Assembly: GCA_013423325.1 (NCBI GenBank)
Contig: BLJB01000323.1
Coordinates: forward strand, 1 to 52,310
Direction: 5' to 3'
Source of the DNA: Usnea hakonensis
Lineage: Eukaryota > Ascomycota > Lecanoromycetes > Lecanorales > Parmeliaceae
Length of the DNA: 52,310 nt
A program made the position numbers and the translations under genes. Of the stretch, positions 22,113-33,894 are shown piece after piece (the first letter of the stretch is position 1; every line of letters begins with the position of its first letter). Under the pieces are notes generated by a model. That model was not told the DNA's origin. It did not search any database and saw nothing but the letters and a program-made list of their open reading frames with translations.

Positions 22113-23018
22113 CTAAGGCGTCGAGAAGCCGCCAGAAGTCAGAGTCGGTTGCTCCGCAGACATCATGTCTGCAAATGCAGGCGCAGCCAGGAAAATGCCT
22201 GCGAAGGCGCCCATAAGTAAATCCGGGATGAGTCCCCAGCCTTTAATCCCACCGTCTTGAACAGGACATATCCGAAAGCTAGCTGCAGCCCATATGACCG
22301 AGAAGACGCAGTAAATTATAATGATATACCACGCCAGACCCGTATCGATAGCACCCTTCACGAGAAGTGCTGCGCACATTATGCCCATGCCGAACGTACT
22401 GCCTGCATTGACAATTTTGAATGCAACACAGGCTGGTGAGCCTAGGTACTTTGTGTCACTCAACCACGCGTACCGTTTTTAACGTCAATTGTGAGCGACA
22501 ATATTTTCAACGCCCCTCCCGAGGCAGACCAATTCTCCGCGAGCCAGAGGGTCTGCACGATTGGACTGTAGATAGCCGTGTACAGCCTGCCGACCCAGTC
22601 AAGGACCGTTATTTCCCTTGTTAAGCGGTTGTTGACCCTTTCAGCCATATTGGATTGAAATTTGAGGAGACTTGACAGTCCAGTTGTCCTGCCGTCTTGC
22701 GATACCCCGGGTGTACCTTCTTGGGACGTGTCTGGTATCAAACCTCGCTCTTCCATTGCAATCCCATCAGCAGGTTGCGATGTCGAGGGATGTCGAGGGC
22801 TGCTCCAGCCTGACGTATTCGGAAGAAAAGTCTTTGTAGAGGCCAGTTAGTGCGCCGGTCAAAACCCGCAACACGGCCAACCAGCTGATCCAACCAGTCA
22901 CAAAGGCGACAATGCCGCCACTAGTGACACCATTGACGATAGAGCCGACGAAAGCAGTCAGAACAGTGCTAAAGGCACGAGCTTGAGGTGAAAGCTCGCA
23001 GGAAGATTCGGAGTCCAT
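22113..23018 (-). CDS. Membrane protein of unknown function, frame interrupted or with a cryptic intron
   Basis: The minus-strand start at 23018 opens with MDSESSCELSPQARAF and two hydrophobic stretches (VGSIVNGVTSGGIVAFV, GWISWLAVLRVLTGALTGLY). The frame stops at 22766-22768. A second frame continues (MEERGLIPDTSQ...) to a splice site at 22473. A 41-nt intron (22433-22473), or a 62-nt one using a later acceptor in the same phase, leads to the last exon (CAALLVKGAIDTGLAWYIIIIYCVFSVIWAAASF ... SGGFSTP). The first two parts can be joined in two ways. One is a 70-nt intron (GTGACT...CACTAAC...AAAG) in correct phase. The other is deletion of one copy of a 10-bp tandem repeat at 22779-22798, giving 284 aa. 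The second keeps a membrane helix that the intron would remove. At least three or four membrane segments result. No family is recognised. Confidence 0.6.
22779..22798. repeat. 10-bp tandem duplication inside a coding frame
   Basis: GATGTCGAGG occurs twice, head to tail, at 22779-22788 and 22789-22798. Ten is not a multiple of three, so the second copy shifts the reading frame of the membrane-protein gene on the minus strand. Confidence 0.95.
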
Positions 23019-23793
23019 GCCGGAGAAAGTTACAAAAGATTTAGATCATGCGGCGAGGACGGGAACTTCTTTTATATCATGGTCGAGGGACTCGAGGACA
23101 AAGACAAACATGGCATCGTGCTGCTAAAGAGGCTGATAAACTGAATATAGATCTATACGGAGGTAGATTCGTATGACAAGCGCAGCGAGAGGTATGTAGC
23201 ATCGTAATTTGTCATTGATAGTTAGGTAGCATTCTTCAGCCGCACGATGTGACTAAGAATTTTGTTACAGGATTCTGCGGCAAGTCCGGCCGCTGTCAGG
23301 ATACCTTGACACACACTTAGTGTGTTTTCAGCTACAAGCAACTGCTATCAAGTGATTTGAACTGACTGGGTGAGATGTTTACGTGAGAAGGAGCCCTGGT
23401 AGTTCCACTAACAGAAATTGTCGTAATCTTATCTTCCTAGATATCGAATACATCATGCACCAACCGTGAGGAAGCGCTCTATCGCTTAATATTCTCTAAC
23501 TTGAGTGAGAATCACATCGATGAAGGTGTAACTCCTTTGTTAACCTTCTTTCCTTACCTACCTTGCCTTATCTACACCTGACTAGCTTATCCAGCCCTTC
23601 ATAGCGAAGTCATTACGCTCTGGACCTGAAGATCGAAGTTCTTAGGCCATCCATCAACGTCAGGATTACAAAGCATCCTAGGAACCACTGCAGAGCAACA
23701 ACTGCTTGATCTGTCTAGCTTTTCACGCAGTTCTGCCTTTATTTCAAGACTTCGTTCTTGTTTCCCTATGCACACCTGTAAGTTCATTCCATC
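23019..23793. other. Intergenic region, 775 bp
   Basis: A divergent interval between the minus-strand membrane-protein gene and the plus-strand NACHT gene. A TTCCTTACCTACCTTGCCTTA tract near 23550 resembles the AAGGT-type motifs elsewhere. No gene is supported. Confidence 0.45.
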
Positions 23794-25928
23794 ATGACTC
23801 TGGATCCTCTCTTGGCATTATCTGTGGTCGCCTCCGTCTTTCAGGTGGTGGATTATGCGAGCAGTATCATCTCAAAAGGAAAGTATTTGTACAAGTCCGC
23901 GGATGGTGCTCTTCGCGAGAACGCTGAGGCAGAGACTGTAACCGTCCGTCTCCGAGAATTGACCGAGAATATCGGATTCACCTCAGTGCAAACACAAGTG
24001 ACCGATGCTGAAGAGCGCCAACTTCACCAAATATGCATTGAGACCAAGTCTATCTCCGAGGCATTGTATCTGCATCTGATCAAACTCAAAGTTCCACGAG
24101 GACATGAGGGTCGAAAATGGAAAAGCTTCCGGCAGGCATTGAAAACTGTGTGGTCAAAGCCAGATCTCGACCGATTGGCAGGAAGACTGGCAGAACTAGG
24201 AAATGGGCTTGACACACAATTACTGGTCTTTTTAATGTAGGGGTTTCGACCAGGAGTACATCCTCCTTCCCTACCTTTAGAACTTACATTGTACGAGTAC
24301 TTAGAGAAAATTTGAGTACGAGAGTCTGCGCCAAGATCGGCGCTTTAAGGAGCAGGATGATGCTTCTTGTGCTTTGATGAGAGCATTCCTTGAGACCCGC
24401 AATGTGCAAAGCGAAGAGCTCCAGGCCCACTTTGAGACCTTCACCCAATCACAAAGGAGAGAACACTTAGACACACGAACGGCTTTTGTTCGATTGGACG
24501 GCGAAAAACGACGATACCTGGTGGAGCGTGATATACTCTTTAGCTTGAAGTTCCCACAGATCCATGATCGATATGATCAAATAGCTAAAGCCCACGACAA
24601 CACTTTCACGTGGATTTTCCGGGAACCCCAAGCTAATCACAAACCGTGGGACAATTTTATAAAATGGATTCTTGATGGTAGCGGTATCTACTGGGGTCAG
24701 GGTAAAGCGGCCTCAGGGAAATCTATGCTAATGAGGTACATCTGGAACCACGGCCGGACGACACAAGCTTTGCGGACTTGGTCGTCAGTATCTCAATTGA
24801 CCATTAGTTCATTCTTCTTTTGGAATAGTGGGATCCCAGAGCAGCGAACGCAAACAGGATTGCTCCGGTCTCTGCTGTATGAGACACTCAACGATCACAA
24901 GGATCTCGTTCCCGATGTTTTCCCAGAAGAATCGCAAACTAAGTCTGACTCAGTAGCCCGTGATCAGATGATCATTCCCGAAGCTTGGTCACTTCCCCGA
25001 TTGCAGAAAGCTTTCAGACGCCTCATCGGCCTTTCCAGCCAACATCTCAAGCTATGCTTCTTCATAGATGGCTTAGATGAGTATGAAGGAGAGCCTGAAG
25101 ATATCGCGCAGAATTTCAAGGATCTCTCACTGTGCTCTGTCTACATATATTTTTGCCTTTCTAGTAGACTATGGCCAGTGTTCCAGGATATCTACCAAAA
25201 CACTCCTGGGTTGAACCTGCAAGACCTGACGTACGACGATATCAAACTGTACGTTCATGATAAGCTGGAGAAGACTGACCGCATGCAACGGCTTTCGGTA
25301 ACTGAAAGTCAAAATTTCTATTTGCTGGTAGAAGAACTCGTACAGGAGGCTGCTGGCATTTTTCTCTGGGGTCACATTGGTCGTTAAATCCCTCCTAAAT
25401 GGTCTTCGTAATGGTGATGGAACATCACACCTCCGCCGCCGATTAAAGAGTTTGCCTTCGGATCTCGAGGACTGATATGAGCACATGCTAAAGAGCATTG
25501 AACCCCTATATAGGGAGGAAGCATCGCAAATCTTCCAAATTTTCCGTGCAACTGGTCATGAGCTGGATGTTCTGAGTTTAAATCGAGTGCTCTGGTTTTC
25601 CGACTACTGTCAGGCGAGAGAACTGAAGACTCTTACATCCCAACCGGATTCTGGGGAGTTAGACAATATAAGCCTCGAAGGAATGGTCATAAAGCTCAAT
25701 AGCCGCTACAAAGGGTTACTCGTAGCTGTCCAACCTAAACGTCTAATTACGGGCGATGGGCGCCGCCTGAAACACTTCATGTCTCCTTCTTACACCGAAA
25801 CATTCGGAATTTTCTGGATTTGCCACATGTACCTGAAACACTCCATGTTACAAAACCCGCATCTACACTTAAACGAGCAACGTGGACGGGGAAAGCGAAT
25901 AGAGACCGAGATAGGGAGGGTGAAGTAG
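23794..25928 (+). pseudogene. Degenerate NACHT-type STAND (fungal NLR-like) gene
   Basis: Segment 1 (23794-24240) encodes an N-terminal effector-like region beginning MTLDPLLALSVVASVFQVVDYA, typical of fungal STAND proteins. Segment 2 (frame open from 24305 to 25387) has the NTPase core: the Walker A-like GQGKAASGKSMLMRYI, FFFWNSGIPEQRTQTGLLRSLLY and Walker B CFFIDGLDEYEG. The parts do not join cleanly. A frame change is needed between 24240 and 24305. An extra G in the GGGG run at 25368-25371 shifts the frame just after AAGIFLW. A TGA at 25473-25475 interrupts LPSDLED-YEHML, where CGA to TGA would be a RIP-type change. The frame then continues to 25928 without the usual C-terminal repeats. 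Such proteins act in allorecognition and programmed cell death. This copy is probably inactive unless unusual splicing rescues it. Confidence 0.75.
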
Positions 25929-27399
25929 TATGTTGAACTTTGCAAAAGCCTAAGGGGCTCAGACATGACGTCCACAATATGACAAGATAGCAAAAAAGGA
26001 CCGTTTTCAGCCTGTACATCCGCACGTCACCAGCCGTGGAACGAATGCAGATCTACTTCCTTGAGGCAACTGCGAGAAACGCAAGAGGACCGGAGATTTC
26101 CGCGGCGCTGTCGATCGAACTGATGCAGCACAGTTGTTACCAGTATCTTTTGAACAAGTGTTGGGAGTAGGCGGAGGTGATGAAAGATATTCTGTAGGGA
26201 TCATGGGTATCTATAGGCCGAGTGGACGACATTTGGGGGCGATGAGGGAGAGAGGAAGGGACGGATGGGAGGTATCGATACCTCCCACAGCCCGGATTTC
26301 GTCTCCTTCTCGGAGGATGTCTTTTGCGACATGGCTACCAAGATCGCCTGGCCGCTTTGTTCGACCAGCGCTACGGACAACTGCTATGATTGGGACACGC
26401 ATTCCTTGATTACGGACGGGACTCGCGTGGCTAGGAATTACTCCAATGTGGAGAACTGGCAGTGAGGGTGGGAAATCGAGCCGAGTTTCGGAACTGGATA
26501 TTGTCCAATTTTGAGTCGTTCTTTTTTTTTTTTTTTGTGAGATGTATTTTGTATCGAGTTTCGCAGCTGAATTTTCTGATGCAACGCGTCGCTCTTTTTT
26601 TGCTGTCTGACTGTTTTTGTATTTCACCAATAGATCTCACTACCCCGAGTGCCGGTCAAAGCTCCAATGCCATCAGATTCTGTAATCAGATCAAAACTGT
26701 TACCAGAACTCTCCTAGGTTGTGAGCAAGATGATGTCTTTTGCAGTATTTCTAAGATATCAATAACCGGACAAATGCTCAATCATCAAGCTCAAAGTATA
26801 CCTTTTCTGACTACCTACTGATAGCTTTTACGACCCACTCCATCCAATCCTCAGAGCGATCTCACGCTCTCAAACGAACAAAACAATACGAAGACCTGCA
26901 CCAGAAGTTCCCACAACAGAGGTAATGAAAATTAGATTCACTCAATGACATACTCTTCCCCTTGAACAAGAAGACGTGCAAGTAATGGCAACTCAAGTGG
27001 CTGAAAATGCAGGCAGTCTAATTGATTTTCTCCTCAATCACGGCAAGTCATCCATTTTCGGACATTGATAGCTGGTATAGTATCGGGATCCGCCATTTGC
27101 TCTTCCGTAATGTACATCGTGACATACAGAACGCGTCACTTGCAGGCTACAAGAAGGGATTGAAAGCCTCAGGCTCCGGTCAAGTGCTCTCAACTGCTGC
27201 CGAGGGTTGTGGAGCGGGTGCTACTACCGTACTTTGTTTCAGGGAAGAGTATCCTTGAGTCTAGCCACGGTGATGCTCTTTTTCAGGGATTTCAGACATT
27301 CGGCTGCCGTAAGTAATGACACTGAAATATTCGTCTACCAAATGCAAGCAAAGCAAACAAACTATACCAAGAACTCGTTCATGCAATATGCTTCAAAGG
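25929..27399. other. Gene-poor region downstream of the NACHT pseudogene
   Basis: Contains a T14-15 run at 26521-26535 and several short open stretches on both strands. Examples are about 26640-26820, 26860-26925 (HALKRTKQYEDLHQKF) and 26935-27050. These could be remnants of a second degraded gene, but none has a start, splice signals or a recognisable domain. No feature is called. Confidence 0.4.
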
Positions 27400-30300
27400 T
27401 CACTGTCCGTCCTTAATGCTTATCCTCGTGACTTCATCCTCAAGATTCCCCGTCCCGCCATCTCCTTGATCCTCCATTGTCCGCCTCCTAGATTTGCCAG
27501 GAGGACTCATGCGCTCCTCAAGTGACTTGCCTAGCCCAACAGAAGACGTCCCTCCAGCCGGGCCGCCTGTCGAGGTGTTTGTCTTTTGCTTCTCATCAAT
27601 GGAAGGGGGTGGCCTTGTCAAGAACTCTGCAATCTCCGCCTCTGAAGTGCCCTTTGACGACTCGACTTTTGAAGAGAACAGGCCATGTCTCGCATTGTCA
27701 GGTTCATCATCATCGCTGATATCAAACATTGAATCGTCCCACTGTGCCGAGTCCTGCCTGGAAATGTTGGGGCGGTTGATGCTACTATTCATACTGCGGT
27801 TTTCCATGTTCGTAAGCTCTGAAATACCATCTTTAGCTTCAGATCGTTCGCTGTCACTACGCTTCACATATCTGGGCGCGTCAACACCGACCTCCTCGCC
27901 ATGCTCGCCCACAGCTTCTGTTGGTGGTTTCGCGCGTTCTTTGTTCGGCTCATCCACATCTGCTGTTGTAGCCGCATAGGTGTCAGCGAAATGAGTGTCA
28001 ACGAGGTGCTTCACAACAGGCCAACCATAAGCATTTGCAAATTGCCTTCGGACAACCATGTTATTGTGTGCATCAGGTTCGAGACGGACGAGTACTTTGC
28101 GCCAAGATAGGTCGTGATGGTAGGCTCGTGCAATCTTTTCTTCGACTTTCATGCTGCTCGTATCCGCCGTCTGTATGGATTCGCTGCCATAGTCTGTATT
28201 AATTCGTGAGGGCCTATTCCGAGATTCGCTTGAAAAGGTTCTCTTTAAACCCTCTCGCTTCTTCTTGGTAGGCGGAGGAGGTATATCATTAGGATGGTAG
28301 ACCCGATCATGGAATATAGTGCGCGGTCGACCTTGAGGATTAATCAGGAAGTCTCTAGTCGGCAAAGGGGGGTTCAAGACGTCTCCGGCAGCCTCGAAGA
28401 TAGTAGTTTTCGGAGGAGCAAGATCATTGTTAGGATCTTCGATTATTGAATCGCCTCTGACAGCCCCTGGGCGACCTTGGTTTGGTCCGACTGCAGACGA
28501 GCCCTCTGAAGACGTGCTCGCGACATCATCAACGAGGTGATTGGTGGTCTGGCTTCTCTTATAAATCTTGGTGTTCTTGGGAGAATGATGACGACTCTTA
28601 GGTGGCTTCTTAGGCTGACTGGGACGCAGGAAAGAAAGGAATCCAGCCAAAGGATTTGCGGGCTGTTGGGACGTGGTTTCCTTAGCTTTTGTAGCATCGT
28701 ACTCTTCGTCTTCGAACAATTTGCCTTGAGGGTCTGGCTGTTGCTTGGTGATTCCGTTTTGGTTCCCTTGGGCTGTCGTATCGTCCCGGACGGCGTTTTC
28801 CTCCGGCTGAGGTACTGCAGCCTCTCCCCCTTGGCTGGCGCTTTCGTCGCCGCTAATGTCTGACTGCGACCAAGCATCGTTACCATTGTCGGCGCGGAGA
28901 TGTCTACTTGAGCTTTTGTTGGCACCCGTAATCTCCGACCAACCCCAACCTGCCATAGTACCAACTAGTCCATTATCTCTTCTCGCCTTCTCTACGCGAT
29001 CTAGACCACTCCAATCAAGGAATAGTAGGCATGATGTTCGTAGAGGTACGATGCCGTCGTTGACAACATTCGAGTAGACCGTCCTATTCCTGAACAGCTT
29101 CAAGACCTGGTGCGTGTGACCTGTCGGCAGAATGCGTAAGAGGGGCTTCGATCCAGGATCGGGTTGCTTGTGTGCTCGTTGGCCCTCAGTGCCGATACCG
29201 CCAATCATGGCGCCCCATCCACTTCGCACCATTGTTGGCGCTCTCCACGTTAGCCCGAGATCTTGGCCAGTCCTCCCAACGAGTCCGAGGTCCAATGCAA
29301 AACGGACGTACACTGGATTCTCATTGCTCAGTCCAAGGAATGGTGCAGCCATAGCGACAAAGTTGATTGGTTTGATCTCGTTGAAAAAGTTTGGGGAATG
29401 CTTATGAATGTAGGCTATGGCGTAAGTCTGGGTCAGACCTCCTAAAGAGTGTGAGATGAAACTGATGCTGGTAATCTTGTAGGCCAAATCATTAGGCTTT
29501 TTCGCCGGCCGATGAATACTACTATGACTGTGTTGAGCTGGACTTTGTTGATTGTCTGATTTCTGGTCGCCAGTGAAAACCCTAGACAGCTTCTTCGGGA
29601 GAGAATTCTTGACGGGCAGATATGGTTGGTCAGGGTACGTCATAGAGAGGACCCATTTGGCAAGGCGTTTGCCAAGATATTGTATGCCTCGTTCGGTCCT
29701 TGTTGCGTTGCGATCGAAGCCTCGAACAATGACTTCCTCTTCGTCTTCTTCGTCAACGTCAGCTCCAGGGTCAAGATCATCTTGGCCGCCAGACAGTGGC
29801 GCCGTAGACGAATTTGGCTGGCCCTTGCTGCCTTCGCTTTCTGCTTTGGCTTCACTCTCAAAAGGCTTTGATAAATTCATCGATTTTTTCTTGGCTTTTT
29901 TGTCCCTAGCACTTTGGCGGGCTTCCTTTGCCGCCGCATCGATACTCTCCTTCAAGTACAGCATATCAGCTCCTAGATTACTGTGCAATCCGTGGGTGAG
30001 CACAACCAAGTGGACCCGTTTCCGCTTTTTAGCTTTTGGCTCCTTCCCCCCCGCCTCGCCCGCTGGATGTCCGGAGGAGAAATCACTTCCTTCTCCAGGA
30101 TCAGGGTAGCTGCGTCTCTTTCCCCTGTCCTTCCCTTCATCATCCCATTCCGGCAGAGCTGGTTTATTCCACAAGCTCTCAGTATCTTCGACTACTAGAG
30201 TCACGGCATGGGAAAAGACTCCTTTGGGCTGCGCCGAGCTGTGGCCGGTCTTGCTCCTCTTACTTTGCTGATGGTCGTGTAGTTGGCCTGGTGTGGCTAC

Positions 30301-30851
30301 CGCCTGACCCGTCAAAGACGAGAACCCAAGCTCTACCGATTTCTCGTCTCGACCCACCAAAAGTTCGAAGTTCACCGAAGCCGATGTAGAAAAGATGACT
30401 TGTGACGAGATCTCGATGATCCACGTAAAACTCGGAGTAGAACCATCGATTTCTCTCTTCACATTTGCCTTTCCAGCCGTCTCTCGTATGTTCTCCGGCA
30501 CAGTTAAGCGGCTTGTCCAGCTTCCTCCAGCCTTGAGATTGGGCTCAAATTCTGGGCAGCTTTCTTGGGACAGTCTTTCATTCTTGAAGTTCGGATCGAA
30601 TGTAGAAGGGTAACAAGCGGTATACAGGGTATATGGACCGTGTAAGTACGCGGCTCGGAGAGGTATTGCCGAGGAATTCTTGATCTTGACGTGCAAGTGA
30701 GTTGGGGATGGGAGTATCCGGTCAAGCGAGGGCGTGTACGTAAGTGTGTAGCTGGTTCATGTCAAATTTCAGATTCATTCTCATGAGGAAGGCATTCTTA
30801 CCGAACGACCTCTCCAACTCGTACAGAACCTACCTGATGCACGAGTAGCAT
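27400..30851 (-). CDS. DUF676 serine esterase / lipase (Rog1-like)
   Basis: Exon 1 is 30851-30802 (MLLVHQVGSVRVGEVVR). After a 50-nt intron (GTAAGA...ACCAG) exon 2 runs 30751-27400; total 1133 aa. The alpha/beta-hydrolase core is clear: VHLVVLTHGLHSNLGADM near residue 270 and the nucleophile elbow ISHSLGGLTQT with Ser452. VYSNVVNDGIVPLRTS probably holds the acid residue. Basic linkers interrupt the catalytic domain, and a C-terminal half of over 450 residues is mostly charged and low in complexity. Yeast relatives (Rog1 and DUF676 paralogs) hydrolyse monoacylglycerols or phospholipids at lipid droplets or membranes. That activity is inferred. No signal peptide or membrane helix is seen. The frame is open upstream of 30851, so a longer N-terminus is possible but less typical. 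Confidence 0.88.
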
Positions 30852-31297
30852 CTTTTGACGGTGATTGACTGTATCTGGAGACACGCGCCAGCCGATTGCT
30901 GGCAGAGGTCCGAGGCTGCCAGGACTGGATCCCGCATGTATGTCTTGAAGTTGGCCGTAGGTACGTGGGGTGATAAGCATTCGAGCGGACACTTTGCATT
31001 ATTATGGATGTCAGCCCCGGCGGAGGATGGATAAAGCGGTTGAGTGGCGAAGTTGACCGATCCAACTAAGATAGTGCTCCTGCGAAAAGGCGTTGTTGCT
31101 CCTTTTTGGATCCCACCACTGCCTTGAGCCTTTTATGAGTTCACATGAGACTGTGATGGCGGCATGAGCTGCGGCGCATGACCGCGCCGTCTTGACTTTA
31201 GATGATTGTACTAGGCACTCGCGAGGTTACATGAGACACCGTGATAAGTAAATTGATTGATTTATTCTATACGTGTTCTCTAAATTTATCTACTGAC
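30852..31297. other. Intergenic region upstream of the lipase gene
   Basis: 446 bp between the lipase start (minus) and the 3' end of the lipid kinase (minus). It should contain the lipase promoter. Open frames across 30852-31065 are minus-strand extensions of exon 1 without conserved character. Confidence 0.5.
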
Positions 31298-32719
31298 TTA
31301 CGATTCCAGGTCGGCAACGAGATCGAGAACCTCCACGCCATTATTCTTTCTCACTTCCAACCATCCGCTTTCGCCAATTCGGACAGTCTTCCCATCTACG
31401 CACACTCGTCGCCAGCGACCATCTGGTTCATTGAACTCAATTCTGAAGCCCTCGATCATCTCGTAGTCGACTGCTTCGCTATCAACATGAGCTCCACCAT
31501 CGAATGCTAGTCCCAGTATCGTCATCACCTCTTCGCTAGGAATAGCACCAAAACGCACTAAGCGCAGCTGACCATCTAGAGGCTTCGAATGAGGAGAGAC
31601 TGCAAGTTTCTCTTCCAGGTTAGAGACCAGTGTGGCTAATACATATCCATGTTCCTGCGCATTCAGTACCTGCCAAATCTCATGGCCGTTCTCGTCAAGC
31701 TTAAATAGTGTGATTTGACCCTTGTAGACATGCGGCGCAGAACCGTTGGAGGGTGAAAGTAATTCTTTTGCAGCCATCTGAAAACGATGACTGCCAAATT
31801 TGCGGTATTCCGCCGTATCACTGTCAGTCACAAGAGAAGCATGGAGAGCCCAGCTACAGACCACAGCGCCGTACATTTCGCCAACATCAGCAGCAGGCGA
31901 AGCTACAGGCTCGGCTTTTCTGCCTTCATCAAGCAGAATCTCCGAACCCGGAGAGAATCGCGCCGTGAAAGTTGGCAATGGATGGGCTTTGCCACGATAA
32001 AAGTGACGAAGACCTCGTGTCAGATCGCGGTTCAGGCCCGTAGAATTAGCCAAAGCATTGCCCGTGCCCATTGTCACAAGGCCGATTGTTGGCTTTACAT
32101 ATTGCTCACTTCTTTTTGAAGAGAGCAGCACATTGAGGACATCCACCACCCCTCCGTCTCCGGATAGTAGCAAGATTGTTTGGGGAATGCCTTCATTCGC
32201 TCGGGGTAGTATCACAGTGTCGATGAATCTCTCGATGCTTTTGTTAGAGTCGGTAGTGTGAACATAGTAGGAGACTGGCGGAATGCCACTTGCAGTCAAG
32301 GTCGGCTTGACAATATTGTCGAAGAAGTCTTGTGCTTCACCCGTGCCAGAAGCGACAGATATCATAATATATAGACTTGGTGCGGAGCAATTGCCTTTGA
32401 AAGTACTTCCGGAGGGTACTAGATGTTCAATCCGAGACGAGATCACATTGGCATCTACGAAAGATTGAGGCAGATTCGTGACCTGAACATCTTCGAACTT
32501 GTAGTCGGCTCCCGGAAGTTTAGAGAGGAGCAGTATCTGCTGATCCTTGGTACCTGATTCTCCTTTCTCCCCCCCATTGATGACAGCGATGACAGAGTGA
32601 TCGTGAATAACCTCGTGCCAAGAGTCATATTGAATGCTGAGGCCTCCCTCCACGGTGTTGTAGACTAGGCTAGCAGTCTTCCCTCGGACTGTCCCTCTAC
32701 TTTGGGACAGCACTGACAT
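31298..32719 (-). CDS. Lipid kinase with diacylglycerol-kinase catalytic domain (sphingosine-kinase-like)
   Basis: Single exon, 473 aa from the ATG at 32719 (MSVLSQSRGTVRGK). The in-frame sequence upstream has no ATG. The N-terminal domain (1-110) fits the usual leader of fungal sphingoid long-chain-base kinases. The catalytic domain starts at SLYIMISVASGTGEAQDFF. It contains ILLLSGDGGVVDVLN (186-190, in place of the canonical GGDGT) and LVTMGTGNALANS (218-222), then the C-terminal beta-sandwich (VYKGQITLF ... LRLVRFGAIP ... VCVDGKTVRIGESGWLEV). It is expected to phosphorylate a sphingoid base or diacylglycerol. Substrate choice cannot be read from sequence. The Gly-to-Ser change in the first motif is notable, but the Asp-Gly pair is intact. 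The start lies 389 bp from a divergent gene. Confidence 0.88.
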   Translation of the reverse strand: MSVLSQSRGTVRGKTASLVYNTVEGGLSIQYDSWHEVIHDHSVIAVINGGEKGESGTKDQQILLLSKLPGADYKFEDVQVTNLPQSFVDANVISSRIEHLVPSGSTFKGNCSAPSLYIMISVASGTGEAQDFFDNIVKPTLTASGIPPVSYYVHTTDSNKSIERFIDTVILPRANEGIPQTILLLSGDGGVVDVLNVLLSSKRSEQYVKPTIGLVTMGTGNALANSTGLNRDLTRGLRHFYRGKAHPLPTFTARFSPGSEILLDEGRKAEPVASPAADVGEMYGAVVCSWALHASLVTDSDTAEYRKFGSHRFQMAAKELLSPSNGSAPHVYKGQITLFKLDENGHEIWQVLNAQEHGYVLATLVSNLEEKLAVSPHSKPLDGQLRLVRFGAIPSEEVMTILGLAFDGGAHVDSEAVDYEMIEGFRIEFNEPDGRWRRVCVDGKTVRIGESGWLEVRKNNGVEVLDLVADLES

Positions 32720-33108
32720 TCTGATCTCCCCCGTCGTAGCGACGACAGTAAGCAAGGCCCCGGCAGCGGGGTCTCAATAATGAGATTTTCATGTTTGCTA
32801 TGTTGACTAAGAGTGGTGCAGAGCCGCATTCTGGTGAGTGCACCGAACTTCTCATCCTGCAAAGCTCTAGTAAGGTAAATACTTTACTCTAGTGTGCGCT
32901 TATTATTAGGTACTTAGTGTACAACTAGCCGAGCGAACCCTGTATCGCATTGCCAGTTAGCCAAGCTTCCCGCAACATCTGTCAGCTTCAGCTGCTTCTC
33001 AAACACCAACAAATTATCAATCGCTGCCTGCAAACCGCATCCAAGCAGTCATTGATTATGTTCCTTCACCTCTCATAGTACCGTCGCCCAGAACGCAGAG
33101 TCACCAAG
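32720..33108. promoter_or_regulatory. Divergent promoter with TAAGGTAA and TACTTTACTCTA
   Basis: 389 bp separates the lipid-kinase start (minus) from the start of the next plus-strand gene. At 32871-32891 the sequence joins TAAGGTAA to TACTTTACTCTA (the latter at 32880-32891). Both words also occur near the palindrome at 21623-21659. Confidence 0.55.
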
Positions 33109-33894
33109 ATGTCGGGTTGGGGTTGTACGTACCCTGAATTGTTCTAGCTCCGAGATCTTAATCGCAAACATATTCCCCGTTTTTGTGAGTAGGAAAATGC
33201 TAAGTCTACCTCTTATACAGGGTTCATCCTCGTCGTCATTCTCCTCATACCCATCTGCGCGTTCGGCTGGATCGCATACTCACGCCTGAAGGCTCAACGT
33301 GCTGGACGAGATCCTCCTCCATGGTCATCGTATATCCCTTGGAAGCGAGATCGACATACTGATGCATATCCTGCGCCATCTGGTATTGTCGAATGGGTGA
33401 AATCAAAGATCCATGGTTCAGGTTCAAGAAGTGGAGCATACGAGCAGCCGCTTGGACCAGGAGCGAGGAGGGGACTAGATCCGGACGAAGCTTGGGACGC
33501 CAGGGTAGGGGCAGAGGCTGATGGGTATGGGCCAGGTGGATATTACGAAGAGCAGGAGTTAGGACTACGGCCGCCGCCGAGTGGAGCGTACACTGGAGGA
33601 GGATATGGAGGTGGGACTCAGGCATTGCCAGACTATGGCGAAGAAAGAGGTCGTAGTATCAGTCGCGCCACTGCTCCACATATTGGGGGCGGCCAGAAGG
33701 GCCTGGATGAGAGGTACGATGAGGAAATGGGACACGAAGACCCTTTTGGAGACGAAGCGGAAAGAAGTGAGATAAGGGGTATCAGCCCAAGACCACACGA
33801 GGAAGACCACGGTCAGGCGAAGCAGGGAAACGGAGGAGCAGCACAGGATGACAGTCCGACGGAGAGAAGAAGCATGTTTCGTGAAAACGTGTAG
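33109..33894 (+). CDS. Single-pass membrane protein with Gly-rich cytoplasmic tail
   Basis: A 16-nt first coding exon (33109-33124, MSGWG) joins across a 96-nt intron to 33221-33894; 229 aa. The split codon gives MSGWGWFILVVILLIPICAF, so the membrane helix (about residues 6-25) is created by splicing. It is followed by a basic stop-transfer stretch (YSRLKAQRAGR). The tail has conserved-looking blocks (LDPDEAWDARVG, GPGGYYEEQELGL, GLDERYDEEMG) and ends SPTERRSMFRENV. I recall uncharacterised proteins in other Pezizomycotina with the same layout and ending. The function is unknown. A cell-wall or trafficking adaptor role is only a guess from the RCR-like arrangement of a short N-terminal helix and a disordered tail. 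Confidence 0.8.

Noticed and set aside
26134..27258. Several 80-120 codon plus-strand frames downstream of the NACHT pseudogene
   Set aside because: No start context, splice signals or domains; possibly gene debris but not supportable as genes.
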